From the NCBI GenBank assembly GCA_050951005.1, contig JBMNIP010000004.1, forward strand, positions 1 to 64,000: 64,000 nucleotides of DNA. The letters are read 5' to 3'. The notes beneath the pieces were generated by a model. The model worked only from the letters and a program-made list of their open reading frames with translations. It was not told where the DNA came from and made no database searches. Both the position numbers and the translations under genes were made by a program. Shown here piece after piece: positions 8,447 to 16,825 of this stretch; within the stretch, counting starts at the first letter, position 1, and every line of letters starts with the position of its first letter. The stretch is from UMGS1519 sp050951005 (GTDB lineage: Bacteria > Actinomycetota > Coriobacteriia > Coriobacteriales > Eggerthellaceae).

Positions 8447-10165
8447 ATGCTGGATAAAGTGGATTTCCGTCAGAAGAAGCTGGAGAAGGACGACTACAAG
8501 CAGGAGCATGACGAGCTGGTAAACCGGTTGGTCGTGTTGCAGGAGCTGGCAAGCCGCCGCGGCGTCGGCATGGTGGTGCTCTTCGAAGGCTGGAGCGGTG
8601 CGGGCAAAGGCAGCCGCATTTCCGATCTGCTCTACCATCTGGACGCTCGTGCGACCTCCGTTCACGTAACCGAGGATTTCAATCGCGACGACATGAACGA
8701 CCTGCGCATGCAGAACCGTTGGGTCTCCAGCTATTATCCACTGATGCAGCCGTTCTGGAAGGCGTTGGGTCCGCGCGGCAACATGACGTTCTTCGACCGT
8801 GGATGGTACAGCCGCCTCAGCGACTTCCTCAGGTACGACAAGCCCTTCACGCCGGTTGAGGAGTTCCTGCACGAGGAGGAGGCCCAAAAGGAGCATCGCA
8901 ACCGTCAGATCAAGGCCTACCACGCCGTGCGCTCTTTCGAAAAACAGCTGGTCAGCGATGGGTACATCGTGAAGAAGTTCTTCCTGCATGTCTCCAAGAA
9001 CACCATGGAGGAGCGCCTGCGCAACCTGGCTTCCGATCCGTATAACGCTTGGCGCGTGGACGACGAGGACCTCAACGAGCTCAGGGATTACGAACGCCTC
9101 TACGGCATCATCGACACCTTCCTCGATTCGACGGATTTCGATTTCGCTCCGTGGATTGTGCTGAACGCCGAGGACCATCGGCGCGTGAACCTTACGGTGC
9201 TGCGCGAGCTGGTGAGCGCCTACGAGGCGGTTTTGAACAAGGGCGAGGATAAGGCGGCCAAGGAAGCGGCGGCGAAGGCGGCGGCGAACTCGGCAGGCCA
9301 GGGCGAAGAGAAGGAATGGGTCGACGAGCGCAAGCGCACGCCCGAGCAGCAGGCCGCCGTCGAGAAGGAGAACGAGGCGGAAGCGGCGCGCCAGCACAAG
9401 GCGGCGCCCAAGAAGTCCAAGTACTTCCACTTGCTGCCGGATTGCCCCCGCATCGAAGATATTCCCCACGACTTGCATCTGGAAAACGACTTGGAATACA
9501 AGAAGAAGCTCCGCAAGCAGCAAAAGCGCCTGAACGAGCTCGAAACCATCATGTACCAGAAGCGCATACCCCTCATCATCATGTACGAGGGGAGCGACGC
9601 CGCCGGCAAGGGCGGCAACATCAAGCGCATCGCCCAGGCACTCGACGCCCGCGCCTACACCATCTATCCCAGCCCGGCGCCGACAAAGCCCGAGCTGATG
9701 CATCCGTTTTTGTGGCGCTATTGGACGCGCCTGCCGAAGGCCGGCCATGTGGGCATCTACGACCGGAGCTGGTATGGCCGCGTGCTGGTAGAGCGGGTCG
9801 AGGGCTTCGCCTCGGACAAGGAATGGGCGCGCGCTTACGATGAGATCAACGAATTCGAGCATGAGCTCATCGACTGGGGTGCTATCCTGGTGAAGTTCTG
9901 GGTGAACACCTCGCGCGAAGAGCAGTTGGCACGTTTCGAGGCGCGCGAGCAGAACCCGGACAAGCAATGGAAGATCACTGCAGAGGACTGGCGCAACCGC
10001 GACAAGTATCCACAGTACCGTGAGGCGGAGAACGACATGTTCCGCCTGACGAACACGAATTTCGCCCCCTGGACGGTACTGGAAAGCGACGATAAGCACT
10101 ATGCCCGCATCAAGGCGCTGAAAACGGTCAATGCCGCTTTGGAGAAGCGCCTGCTCAGCGAATAG
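8447..10165 (+). CDS. Polyphosphate:AMP phosphotransferase (double-domain PPK2)
   Basis: About 572 residues with two PPK2 domains in tandem. Domain 1 has Walker A GWSGAGKGS (near residue 49) and Walker B FFDRGWYSR. Domain 2 has GSDAAGKGGN (near 380) and IYDRSWYGRVLVERVEG. Two-domain PPK2 proteins characterised so far transfer phosphate from polyphosphate to AMP, giving ADP; a nucleoside diphosphate substrate is possible. The domains are joined by a charged linker near residues 265-320. ATG 8447 has a perfect GGAGGAG at 8437-8443; longer in-frame versions lack a ribosome site. It lies divergent to ppk1. Cytoplasmic. Confidence 0.92.
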   Translation: MLDKVDFRQKKLEKDDYKQEHDELVNRLVVLQELASRRGVGMVVLFEGWSGAGKGSRISDLLYHLDARATSVHVTEDFNRDDMNDLRMQNRWVSSYYPLMQPFWKALGPRGNMTFFDRGWYSRLSDFLRYDKPFTPVEEFLHEEEAQKEHRNRQIKAYHAVRSFEKQLVSDGYIVKKFFLHVSKNTMEERLRNLASDPYNAWRVDDEDLNELRDYERLYGIIDTFLDSTDFDFAPWIVLNAEDHRRVNLTVLRELVSAYEAVLNKGEDKAAKEAAAKAAANSAGQGEEKEWVDERKRTPEQQAAVEKENEAEAARQHKAAPKKSKYFHLLPDCPRIEDIPHDLHLENDLEYKKKLRKQQKRLNELETIMYQKRIPLIIMYEGSDAAGKGGNIKRIAQALDARAYTIYPSPAPTKPELMHPFLWRYWTRLPKAGHVGIYDRSWYGRVLVERVEGFASDKEWARAYDEINEFEHELIDWGAILVKFWVNTSREEQLARFEAREQNPDKQWKITAEDWRNRDKYPQYREAENDMFRLTNTNFAPWTVLESDDKHYARIKALKTVNAALEKRLLSE

Positions 10166-10213
10166 GCTATCTGCGCTGCAGGGTTTGACGCAACGGGGAA
10201 AGGAGGCACATCG

Positions 10214-11116
10214 ATGGCTGGAGATGCACCGCAGATGGAAGCAGATTCTGCAATCGAGCCCGCCTCCGACGCTCCCCAGGGCGGAGCTCCCAAGAAATCC
10301 GGCAAGGGCCGAGGCCGCGGTTGGCGCGTGGTCTTCTGGGTCGCCCTCGTCGTCTTCATCGGCGCTTTGGTGGGTCTCGGTGTCATCGGTTGGACCTATT
10401 GGTCCGCGAACGACCGGTATACCCAGATCGCCGACGAGGTATTCCAGGAGCCCGAGGACGACACCAAGGTGACGCTTTCCGATATGACGGTTGATTGGGA
10501 CAAGCTGGAGTCCATCAACCCCGATATCATCGGATGGATCTACATCCCCGGTACGCGAATCAACTATCCGGTGGTCCAGGGGCAAGACAACGACAAGTAC
10601 CTGAACACGAACTTCGACGGAGCTACCGGTTTGGCAACCGGCTGCGGCACCATCTACCTTGATTGCAATGCGCACAAGAACCTCACCGACGATAACGAGG
10701 TCATCTACGGCCATCACCGCAATGACGGCACTATGTTCGCCGGGCTGTCCGATTTCGCCGACCAGGAAACGTTCGATCGGTGCCGGTATGTCTATTTCCT
10801 GACCCCGAAGAAGAACTACAAGCTGAAAACCTTCTCGCTGGTGCGCACGACCGGTTCCGACCCCATTGTGAGCATCAACTTCTCCTCGGACAAACAGAAG
10901 TGCGACTACATCCGCGATAAGATCAAGCGCAGCCTGGTCACGCCGAAAGAAGGGTTCCCCAAGGTATCGGCCAGCATGCATCTCTTCACGTTTGCAACCT
11001 GCGACTATAATGAGGACAACGGAAGAGCGGTGCTGTTCACCCGCGTCGTGAAGACGGCGGTTCCCAAGAAGGATGCATCCAGCACCGTGGGCAAGTATGT
11101 CGCGGCAACCGAGTAA
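10214..11116 (+). CDS. srtB: Class B sortase
   Basis: 300 residues. A basic, disordered N terminus (1-38) is followed by one membrane anchor (about 39-62, VVFWVALVVFIGALVGLGVI) and an extracellular sortase domain. The catalytic triad is visible: His in YGHHR, Cys in FTFATCDY and Arg in GRAVLFTRV. The TFATCDY signature and the spacing fit class B. Such enzymes attach proteins with NPQTN-like sorting signals to the wall or build pili. No sortase substrate is encoded in this window, so it acts on proteins encoded elsewhere. The ribosome site GGGGAAAGGAGG is very strong. Confidence 0.92.
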   Translation: MAGDAPQMEADSAIEPASDAPQGGAPKKSGKGRGRGWRVVFWVALVVFIGALVGLGVIGWTYWSANDRYTQIADEVFQEPEDDTKVTLSDMTVDWDKLESINPDIIGWIYIPGTRINYPVVQGQDNDKYLNTNFDGATGLATGCGTIYLDCNAHKNLTDDNEVIYGHHRNDGTMFAGLSDFADQETFDRCRYVYFLTPKKNYKLKTFSLVRTTGSDPIVSINFSSDKQKCDYIRDKIKRSLVTPKEGFPKVSASMHLFTFATCDYNEDNGRAVLFTRVVKTAVPKKDASSTVGKYVAATE

Positions 11117-11146
11117 CGGGGCCGCCGAGATTTTCAGGAGCTGCCT

Positions 11147-12628
11147 GTGAGCACGTCACTCGTACCGGGCGAACGTCCCGATCGGATGGAAGAGGAATGC
11201 GGCGTTTTCGGTGTGTTCGCACCGGGGGAGGACGTGGCGCGCTTGACGTGCTTCGGCCTGCAGGCGCTGCAGCACCGCGGACAGGAAAGCGCGGGTATAG
11301 CGGTCGGGGACGGCGAGACCGTGCTTGTGCATAAAGACCTGGGTCTGGTTACCCAGGTGTTCGACGAAGCCTCGCTCGCCGCGTTGACCGGCGAGGTGGC
11401 TATCGGCCATTGCCGCTATTCCACCAGCGGTGGCGCCGGAGCATGGGATGCGGCGCAGCCGCATATCTCGGCCATCGACAAGGTCCTGATTGCCGTGGCG
11501 CATAACGGCACCTTGGTAAACGTGGCCGATCAGCGTGCCTTCCTGGTAAGCAAGGGCATCACGCTTCGCTCGAATACCGACAGCGAGGTGGCCACGAAGA
11601 CCATCGGCTTCGTCACCCGGAAAACCGGGCATATCCGCGACGGCATCCGCGCCGTCATGGAGCACCTGAAAGGCGCCTATGCCATGGTGCTTATCAACCC
11701 CGATTGCCTGTATGCATTCCGCGATCCGTATGGTATTCGCCCGCTGGTCATGGGCAAGCTGCCGGAGGACCGGGGTTGGGTCGTTGCCAGTGAGACCTGT
11801 GCGCTCGACGCCGTCGGCGCCGAGTTCGTGCGCGACGTGGAGCCGGGCGAGATCGTGCGCATCAACGCCGAAGGCCTCCACTGCGAGCAGGGCGTGCCGC
11901 CCGCTCCGCGGGCTGCCTGCATCTTCGAATACGTGTACTTCGCCCGTCCGGATTCCAATATGGACGGCCAGGTGGTCTACCATGCCCGCCGCCGGATGGG
12001 CCGGATTCTTGCGCAGGAGGCCCCTGCCGATGCCGACCTGGTGCTCGGCGTTCCGGACTCCGGGGTACCGCCCGCCATCGGCTATGCCATCGAGAGCGGC
12101 ATCCCGTATTCCGACGGGATCGTGAAGAACCGCTATGTGGGCCGCACGTTCATCCAGCCCACGCAGACCATGCGCCAGATGGGTATCCGCATCAAGTTGA
12201 ATCCGCTGCCTTCGGTTATCCGGGGCAAGCGCCTGGTGGTCATCGACGACAGCATCGTCCGCGGGAACACCTCACGCAAGTTGGTGGAGATGCTGCGTCA
12301 GGCTGGTGCCAAGGAAGTGCACCTGCGCATCGTGTCGCCCGAAGTGAAGTGGCCCTGTTTCTACGGCATCGACACCGATACCCAGGACCAGCTGTTGTCT
12401 GCGAATTATTCGGTGGAGGAGGCCTGCAAATGGATCGGCGCCGATTCGCTGGCGTTCATCTCGCTCGAAGGGCTGCATAAGGCCATCCATACCAGCCACG
12501 ACGGCTTCTGCGATGCCTGCTTCAGCGGCAAATACCCGATACCGATCCCCTACGCGATGCAGAAGCGGAGCTTCCTGCATCCGATTCCCGACGAGCAGGC
12601 CGAGGCCGCAGCACAGATCGACGAGTAA
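11147..12628 (+). CDS. purF: Amidophosphoribosyltransferase
   Basis: First committed step of purine synthesis: PRPP plus glutamine to phosphoribosylamine. 493 residues. A short propeptide precedes the nucleophile in EECGVFGVF (Cys about 18), which becomes N-terminal after processing. The glutaminase domain has LQHRGQESAGI and the PRTase domain has VVIDDSIVRGNTSRK. The C-terminal FCDACFSGKYP pair plus upstream Cys matches the B. subtilis-type enzyme with a [4Fe-4S] cluster, so it is likely oxygen-sensitive, as suits an anaerobe. Start GTG 11147 with CAGGAG six bases before. Followed by purM and purNH. Confidence 0.97.
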   Translation: MSTSLVPGERPDRMEEECGVFGVFAPGEDVARLTCFGLQALQHRGQESAGIAVGDGETVLVHKDLGLVTQVFDEASLAALTGEVAIGHCRYSTSGGAGAWDAAQPHISAIDKVLIAVAHNGTLVNVADQRAFLVSKGITLRSNTDSEVATKTIGFVTRKTGHIRDGIRAVMEHLKGAYAMVLINPDCLYAFRDPYGIRPLVMGKLPEDRGWVVASETCALDAVGAEFVRDVEPGEIVRINAEGLHCEQGVPPAPRAACIFEYVYFARPDSNMDGQVVYHARRRMGRILAQEAPADADLVLGVPDSGVPPAIGYAIESGIPYSDGIVKNRYVGRTFIQPTQTMRQMGIRIKLNPLPSVIRGKRLVVIDDSIVRGNTSRKLVEMLRQAGAKEVHLRIVSPEVKWPCFYGIDTDTQDQLLSANYSVEEACKWIGADSLAFISLEGLHKAIHTSHDGFCDACFSGKYPIPIPYAMQKRSFLHPIPDEQAEAAAQIDE

Positions 12629-12634
12629 CATTCC

Positions 12635-12675
12635 CGCTCCCGTCCCGTTTCGAGGCGGGAGCGCATTCGTTTCTA
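12635..12675 (+). terminator. Probable terminator after purF
   Basis: CGCTCCCG (12635-12642) pairs with CGGGAGCG (12656-12663). The tail CATTCGTTTCT is only moderately T-rich, so termination may be partial. Confidence 0.55.
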
Positions 12676-12757
12676 CTCGGCATTTGCCCCTTGACTGCCG
12701 CCGAACGGAAATTCACGCAGAGTTTCTGCGTATGCGGCATCTCAAGGGCGCATGGTT

Positions 12758-12766
12758 TGGGATAAT
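12758..12766 (+). promoter_or_regulatory. Extended -10 promoter for purM
   Basis: TGG-GATAAT, 39 bases before the purM ATG, after the purF hairpin. No -35 is seen. It suggests purM-purNH can be transcribed apart from purF. Confidence 0.4.
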
Positions 12767-12805
12767 GTCATTGCAAGAGCACTGGGCAAGAGTCAGGAGA
12801 ACAGC

Positions 12806-13966
12806 ATGACCGAACGTATCACGATGAGCGCGGCCGAGGGCGATGATAATCCCTCGATGCCCAGCTGGGTGACCGAAGATGCGATTACCTATGCGAAGGC
12901 TGGGGTCGATACCGCCGAGGGGGCGCGTGCCGTCGATGCCATCAAGGGCCTGGTGCACCAGACCTACCGCGAAGAGGTTGTCGGCGATATCGGCGGATTC
13001 GGCGGCCTCTTCTCCCTGTCCAGGGCAAAGGATATGGAGGACCCGCTGCTTGTTTCCGGAACGGACGGTGTGGGCACGAAACTCCAGTTGGCCCGTCTCT
13101 GCAACAAGCATGATACCGTCGGCATCGACCTGGTGGCCATGTGCGTCAACGATGTGCTGGCAACCGGCGCCGAGCCCCTGTTCTTCCTGGACTACATTGC
13201 CGTCGGCAAGTTGAAGGCCGAAGCGGTCAAGGAAATCGTCGCCGGCATCGCCGAGGGATGCAAGCAGTCCGGATGTGCGTTGATCGGTGGCGAGATGGCC
13301 GAGCATCCGGGGGTCATGGACCCCGACGATTACGATCTTTCCGGGTTCAGTGTGGCGTTAGTCGACCGCCCGAAGATGATCGGGCCCGACAAGGTCAAGA
13401 GGGGCGATATACTCATCGGCCTGGCTTCGAGCGGCATCCATTCCAACGGCTATTCGTTGGTACGCAAGGTCTGCGTAGAGGGTAAGACGCATTACGAGCT
13501 GCGCTTGCCGCAGAAAGAGCTCAACGGCGAAAGCCTGCAAGACGCGCTGATGCGTCCGACGCGCATCTACGTGAAGCCGGTGCGTGCAGCGCTCAATGAG
13601 ATTCCCGGCGGCATCCACGCACTGGCCCACATCACCGGCGGCGGCATCACCGAGAATCTGAACCGCGCCCTGCCGAAGAACCTCGACGCGCAGGTGGAGC
13701 TGGGAAGTTGGACCATGCCGCCGATTATCCCGTATGTTTGCCGGGCGGCGCGCCTCGGCGAAGCCGACGCGTTGAAGACGTTCAACGTCGGCCTCGGCAT
13801 GATCCTTATCGTGGATCCCGAGCAGGCCGACAAGGTGGAACGGGTGCTGCGGGATGCCGGTGAGACCACATTCCGGGTGGGCAGCATCATTCCCGGTACC
13901 GGTAAAGTGGTCTACGAGCATGAAGGGTCCCTGTTCGGAGCCGATTCCAAGGAGGATGAGGACTAG
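12806..13966 (+). CDS. purM: Phosphoribosylformylglycinamidine cyclo-ligase (AIR synthase)
   Basis: Closes the imidazole ring to give AIR, step five of purine synthesis. About 386 residues. ATP-binding and dimer motifs typical of AIRS are seen: GGFGGLF, GTDGVGTKL (residues 88-96), GIDLVAMCVNDV, GGEMAEHPG and HITGGGITENLNRALP. The N terminus is about 25 residues longer than in E. coli. ATG 12806 follows AGGAGA. purNH begins two bases after the stop, so the two are translated from one message. Confidence 0.96.
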   Translation: MTERITMSAAEGDDNPSMPSWVTEDAITYAKAGVDTAEGARAVDAIKGLVHQTYREEVVGDIGGFGGLFSLSRAKDMEDPLLVSGTDGVGTKLQLARLCNKHDTVGIDLVAMCVNDVLATGAEPLFFLDYIAVGKLKAEAVKEIVAGIAEGCKQSGCALIGGEMAEHPGVMDPDDYDLSGFSVALVDRPKMIGPDKVKRGDILIGLASSGIHSNGYSLVRKVCVEGKTHYELRLPQKELNGESLQDALMRPTRIYVKPVRAALNEIPGGIHALAHITGGGITENLNRALPKNLDAQVELGSWTMPPIIPYVCRAARLGEADALKTFNVGLGMILIVDPEQADKVERVLRDAGETTFRVGSIIPGTGKVVYEHEGSLFGADSKEDED

Positions 13967-13968
13967 CC

Positions 13969-16209
13969 ATGGGAAAGAAGAAGCGCTCTCATGCCGAGAA
14001 GCGACGGCGGGCAGGGTATCCGCCGTTGAAGATCGGTGTGCTGATCAGCGGCAGTGGCACCAACCTGCAGGCGATCATCGATGAGGCGGCTGCTGGCAAG
14101 ATCAACGTCGAGATCGTTCGCGTCATCTCATCGAATCCCGATGCCTACGGCTTGAAACGGGCCGAGGCGGCGGGCATTCCCACGTTCACCCTTCAACGCT
14201 CAGACTACGACGATCCGCAGGCGGCCGATACCGCTATCGTCACCCAGATGAAGGATGCCGGTGCCGAGTATCTGGTGATGGCCGGGTACATGCGCAAGAT
14301 GACCGAGGTGGCGCTCGAAGCGTTTCCCGACCGCATCATCAACCTGCATCCGGCGCTGCTGCCGTCCTTTGTGGGCGCGCATGCCATCCAGGATGCCTTC
14401 GATGCAGGGGTGAAGGTCACGGGGGTGACCGTCCACATCGCCAATGCCGATTACGACAAGGGGCCGATCATCGCGCAGCGGGCGGTAAAGGTCCGCGAGG
14501 ACGATACCCTCGACGCCTTGGAAGCGCGCATCCATGAAACCGAGCACAAGCTGTATCCCAAGGTACTGGGGTGGGTCGCTGACGGGCGGATCACGCTCGA
14601 TGGCCAACGGCATGTTCATATCAATCGAAAGGGGCAGGCAAAGGTGGAGAATCCAAAGATCAAGCGGGTGTTGATTTCTGTTACCGATAAGACCGGGGTC
14701 GCCGAGTTCGCCAAGGCGCTTTCGGAGGAGTTCGGTGCGACGATCATCTCGACGGGAGGCACGGCGAAGGTCATCGCCGACGCGGGCGTGCCGGTGGTAC
14801 CGATCGATGAGGTCACCGGGTTCCCCGAGATGATGGACGGCCGGGTGAAGACGTTGCATCCGAAGGTTCATGGCGGTCTGCTGGCGCGCCGCGACAACCC
14901 GCAGCATATGGAGGAGGCTGCCCAGCACGGCATCGAGATGATCGACATGGTGGTCGTGAACCTGTATGCCTTCACGAAGACCGTCGAGTCGGGTGCCGAT
15001 TTCGATACCTGCATCGAGAACATCGACATCGGCGGCCCCAGCATGCTGCGCTCGGCGGCAAAGAACCACGCCAGCGTTACCGTGGTCACCGACCCGGCCA
15101 GCTACGACGATATCCTGGCCGAGATGCGTGCCAACGATGGCGCAACTACGCTGGAGACCCGCCGCAAGCTCGCCCTGCGCGTTTTCCAGACCACGGGCGC
15201 CTACGATACCGCGATTGCCAACTGGCTGGAAGGCCAGTTGGGCGACGGGGCCGAGAAGTTCCCTGCGCAGCTGCCGCTGCAGCTGACCAAACAGCAGGAA
15301 CTGCGCTATGGCGAGAACCCGCATCAGGATGCGGCATTCTATCGCCGTTCCACCGCAACGCCGCATTCCCTGGTCAATGCCGAGCAGCTGAACGGCAAGC
15401 CCCTGTCGTACAACAACCTGTTGGATACCGATGCCTGTTGGACGATCGTGCGCGAGTTCGAGGAACCTGCGGTCATCATCCTGAAGCACCAGAATCCTTG
15501 CGGCTCGGCCAACGGCAAGGACATCGTCGAAGCCTTCGACCGCGCCTTCGCCTGCGACACGAAGAGCGCCTTCGGCGGCATCATCGCGGCGAATCGCACC
15601 GTTACCACCGAGATGGTGGAGCACATCCAGGCAAACAAGCTGTTCGTCGAGGTACTGATCGCCCCCGATTTCGAGCAGGGTGCCCTGGACCTGCTGGCAC
15701 AGAAGCCCAATCTGCGCGTTCTGAAGACGGGCGGCATCGACCCGCTGGGCGGAGAGCTCGAGATGCGCACGGTCGATGGCGGCATGCTGGTACAGGAAAT
15801 CGACACGGTGACGGAGGATCCGTCGACGTTTACCGTGCCTACGAAACGCAAGCCCACGGATAAGGAGATGGACGACCTGCTGTTCGCTTGGAAGGTGGTT
15901 AAGGGCGTCAAGTCCAACGCCATCCTGGTAGCCAAGGACCATGCGGGCATCGGCATGGGTCCCGGGCAGCCGAACCGTGTGGACTCTGCGCTCATCGCCT
16001 GCAAACGCGCAGGTGATGCATGCAAGGGCGCCGTGGCGGCAAGCGATGCGTTCTTCCCGTTCCGCGACAACGTGGACACGCTGGCAGAGTACGGCATCAC
16101 CGCCATCATCCAGCCGGGTGGTTCCATCCGCGATCAGGAGAGCATCGACGCGGCTGACGAGCATGGCATCGCCATGGTGTTCACCGGCCATCGCCATTTC
16201 CGCCATTGA
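13969..16209 (+). CDS. purH: Fused GAR transformylase (PurN) and AICAR transformylase/IMP cyclohydrolase (PurH)
   Basis: 746 residues carrying three purine activities. After a short basic leader, residues 20-212 are PurN: GSGTNLQAI, INLHPALLPSF with catalytic His127, and YDKGPII. From about residue 228 comes PurH: an MGS-like IMP cyclohydrolase domain (SVTDKTGV, STGGTAKV, DGRVKTLHP, IDIGGPSMLRSAAKN) and the AICAR transformylase domain (RYGENPHQ, LKHQNPCGSA, KSAFGGIIA, GMGPGQPNRVDS). The join is a short linker with no break, so this is a true fusion and not an assembly chimera of neighbours. It gives steps 3, 9 and 10 in one chain, both formyl-THF users together. ATG 13969 overlaps GGATGAGGAC as ribosome site. 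Confidence 0.96.
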   Translation: MGKKKRSHAEKRRRAGYPPLKIGVLISGSGTNLQAIIDEAAAGKINVEIVRVISSNPDAYGLKRAEAAGIPTFTLQRSDYDDPQAADTAIVTQMKDAGAEYLVMAGYMRKMTEVALEAFPDRIINLHPALLPSFVGAHAIQDAFDAGVKVTGVTVHIANADYDKGPIIAQRAVKVREDDTLDALEARIHETEHKLYPKVLGWVADGRITLDGQRHVHINRKGQAKVENPKIKRVLISVTDKTGVAEFAKALSEEFGATIISTGGTAKVIADAGVPVVPIDEVTGFPEMMDGRVKTLHPKVHGGLLARRDNPQHMEEAAQHGIEMIDMVVVNLYAFTKTVESGADFDTCIENIDIGGPSMLRSAAKNHASVTVVTDPASYDDILAEMRANDGATTLETRRKLALRVFQTTGAYDTAIANWLEGQLGDGAEKFPAQLPLQLTKQQELRYGENPHQDAAFYRRSTATPHSLVNAEQLNGKPLSYNNLLDTDACWTIVREFEEPAVIILKHQNPCGSANGKDIVEAFDRAFACDTKSAFGGIIAANRTVTTEMVEHIQANKLFVEVLIAPDFEQGALDLLAQKPNLRVLKTGGIDPLGGELEMRTVDGGMLVQEIDTVTEDPSTFTVPTKRKPTDKEMDDLLFAWKVVKGVKSNAILVAKDHAGIGMGPGQPNRVDSALIACKRAGDACKGAVAASDAFFPFRDNVDTLAEYGITAIIQPGGSIRDQESIDAADEHGIAMVFTGHRHFRH

Positions 16210-16245
16210 TTCCGGGCGGTGCCAATCGGGACATCGCTTTAGTCC

Positions 16246-16277
16246 GGGGGGCGCTTGAGGCGTCCCCCCTGTCTTTT
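16246..16277 (+). terminator. Rho-independent terminator of the pur cluster
   Basis: GGGGGGCGC (16246-16254) pairs with GCG-T-CCCCCC (16260-16269), loop TTGAG, tail GTCTTTT. Confidence 0.85.
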
Positions 16278-16306
16278 CCGCATGCTGTTCGAAAGGGGAT
16301 TCGGTA

Positions 16307-16813
16307 ATGCCGCATAAGGTCCTCATATCCGCCTGCCTGCTCGGGGAGCGCTGCCGTTTCGATGGGGGTGCGAAGCCCAACGATGCAGCAAGGCGCCTAT
16401 ATGCCGTCCATGCCGATATGCTGGTGCCGGTATGCCCCGAGGCGCTTGGCGGGCTGAAGGCGCCCCGTTCGGCAAGCGAGATCGATGCATCTTCAGAACG
16501 CCTGCGCGTAGTGAGCGCCGAGGGTGAAGACCGCACCGAGGCGTTTGTCTCCGGCGCGAAGGCATGCCGCTATATCGCCGAGGAAACCGGCTGCAGGGTG
16601 GCCGTGCTGAAAGCGAAAAGCCCGTCGTGCGGAAGCGGGCGCATCTACGATGGCACCTTCTCCCATACCTTGACAGAGGGCTGGGGCGTGGCAGCAGGCG
16701 TGTTGGATGCGGCCGGCATCGTCGTCATCGACGAGAACCGGTTGGCCGAACTCGAGGCCGCCGGCCGCATTGAAGATCTTTTCTCCGCAACGGTTCCCGA
16801 AGATCTCGCATAG
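16307..16813 (+). CDS. DUF523 family protein
   Basis: 168 residues, whole-length match in style to DUF523: ISACLLGERCRFDGG at the N terminus, VPVCPEALGGL near residue 43, and LKAKSPSCGSGRIYDG near 104. The conserved Cys residues suggest metal or thiol chemistry, but no activity is established for the family. Start ATG 16307 with AAAGGGG. Its stop is 12 bases from that of the converging ferrochelatase gene. Confidence 0.88.
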   Translation: MPHKVLISACLLGERCRFDGGAKPNDAARRLYAVHADMLVPVCPEALGGLKAPRSASEIDASSERLRVVSAEGEDRTEAFVSGAKACRYIAEETGCRVAVLKAKSPSCGSGRIYDGTFSHTLTEGWGVAAGVLDAAGIVVIDENRLAELEAAGRIEDLFSATVPEDLA

Positions 16814-16825
16814 GAGCAACGCCGG

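Noticed and set aside
8227..8457. 76-codon plus-strand frame before the PPK2 gene
   Set aside because: No ribosome site, no recognisable features, overlaps the start of PPK2 out of frame.
8249..10981. 910-codon open frame on the minus strand opposite the PPK2 and sortase genes
   Set aside because: Spans two well-identified genes and their gap; composition is typical of an antisense shadow.
14200..16536. 778-codon minus-strand frame opposite purNH
   Set aside because: Arg/His-rich shadow of a confidently assigned enzyme.
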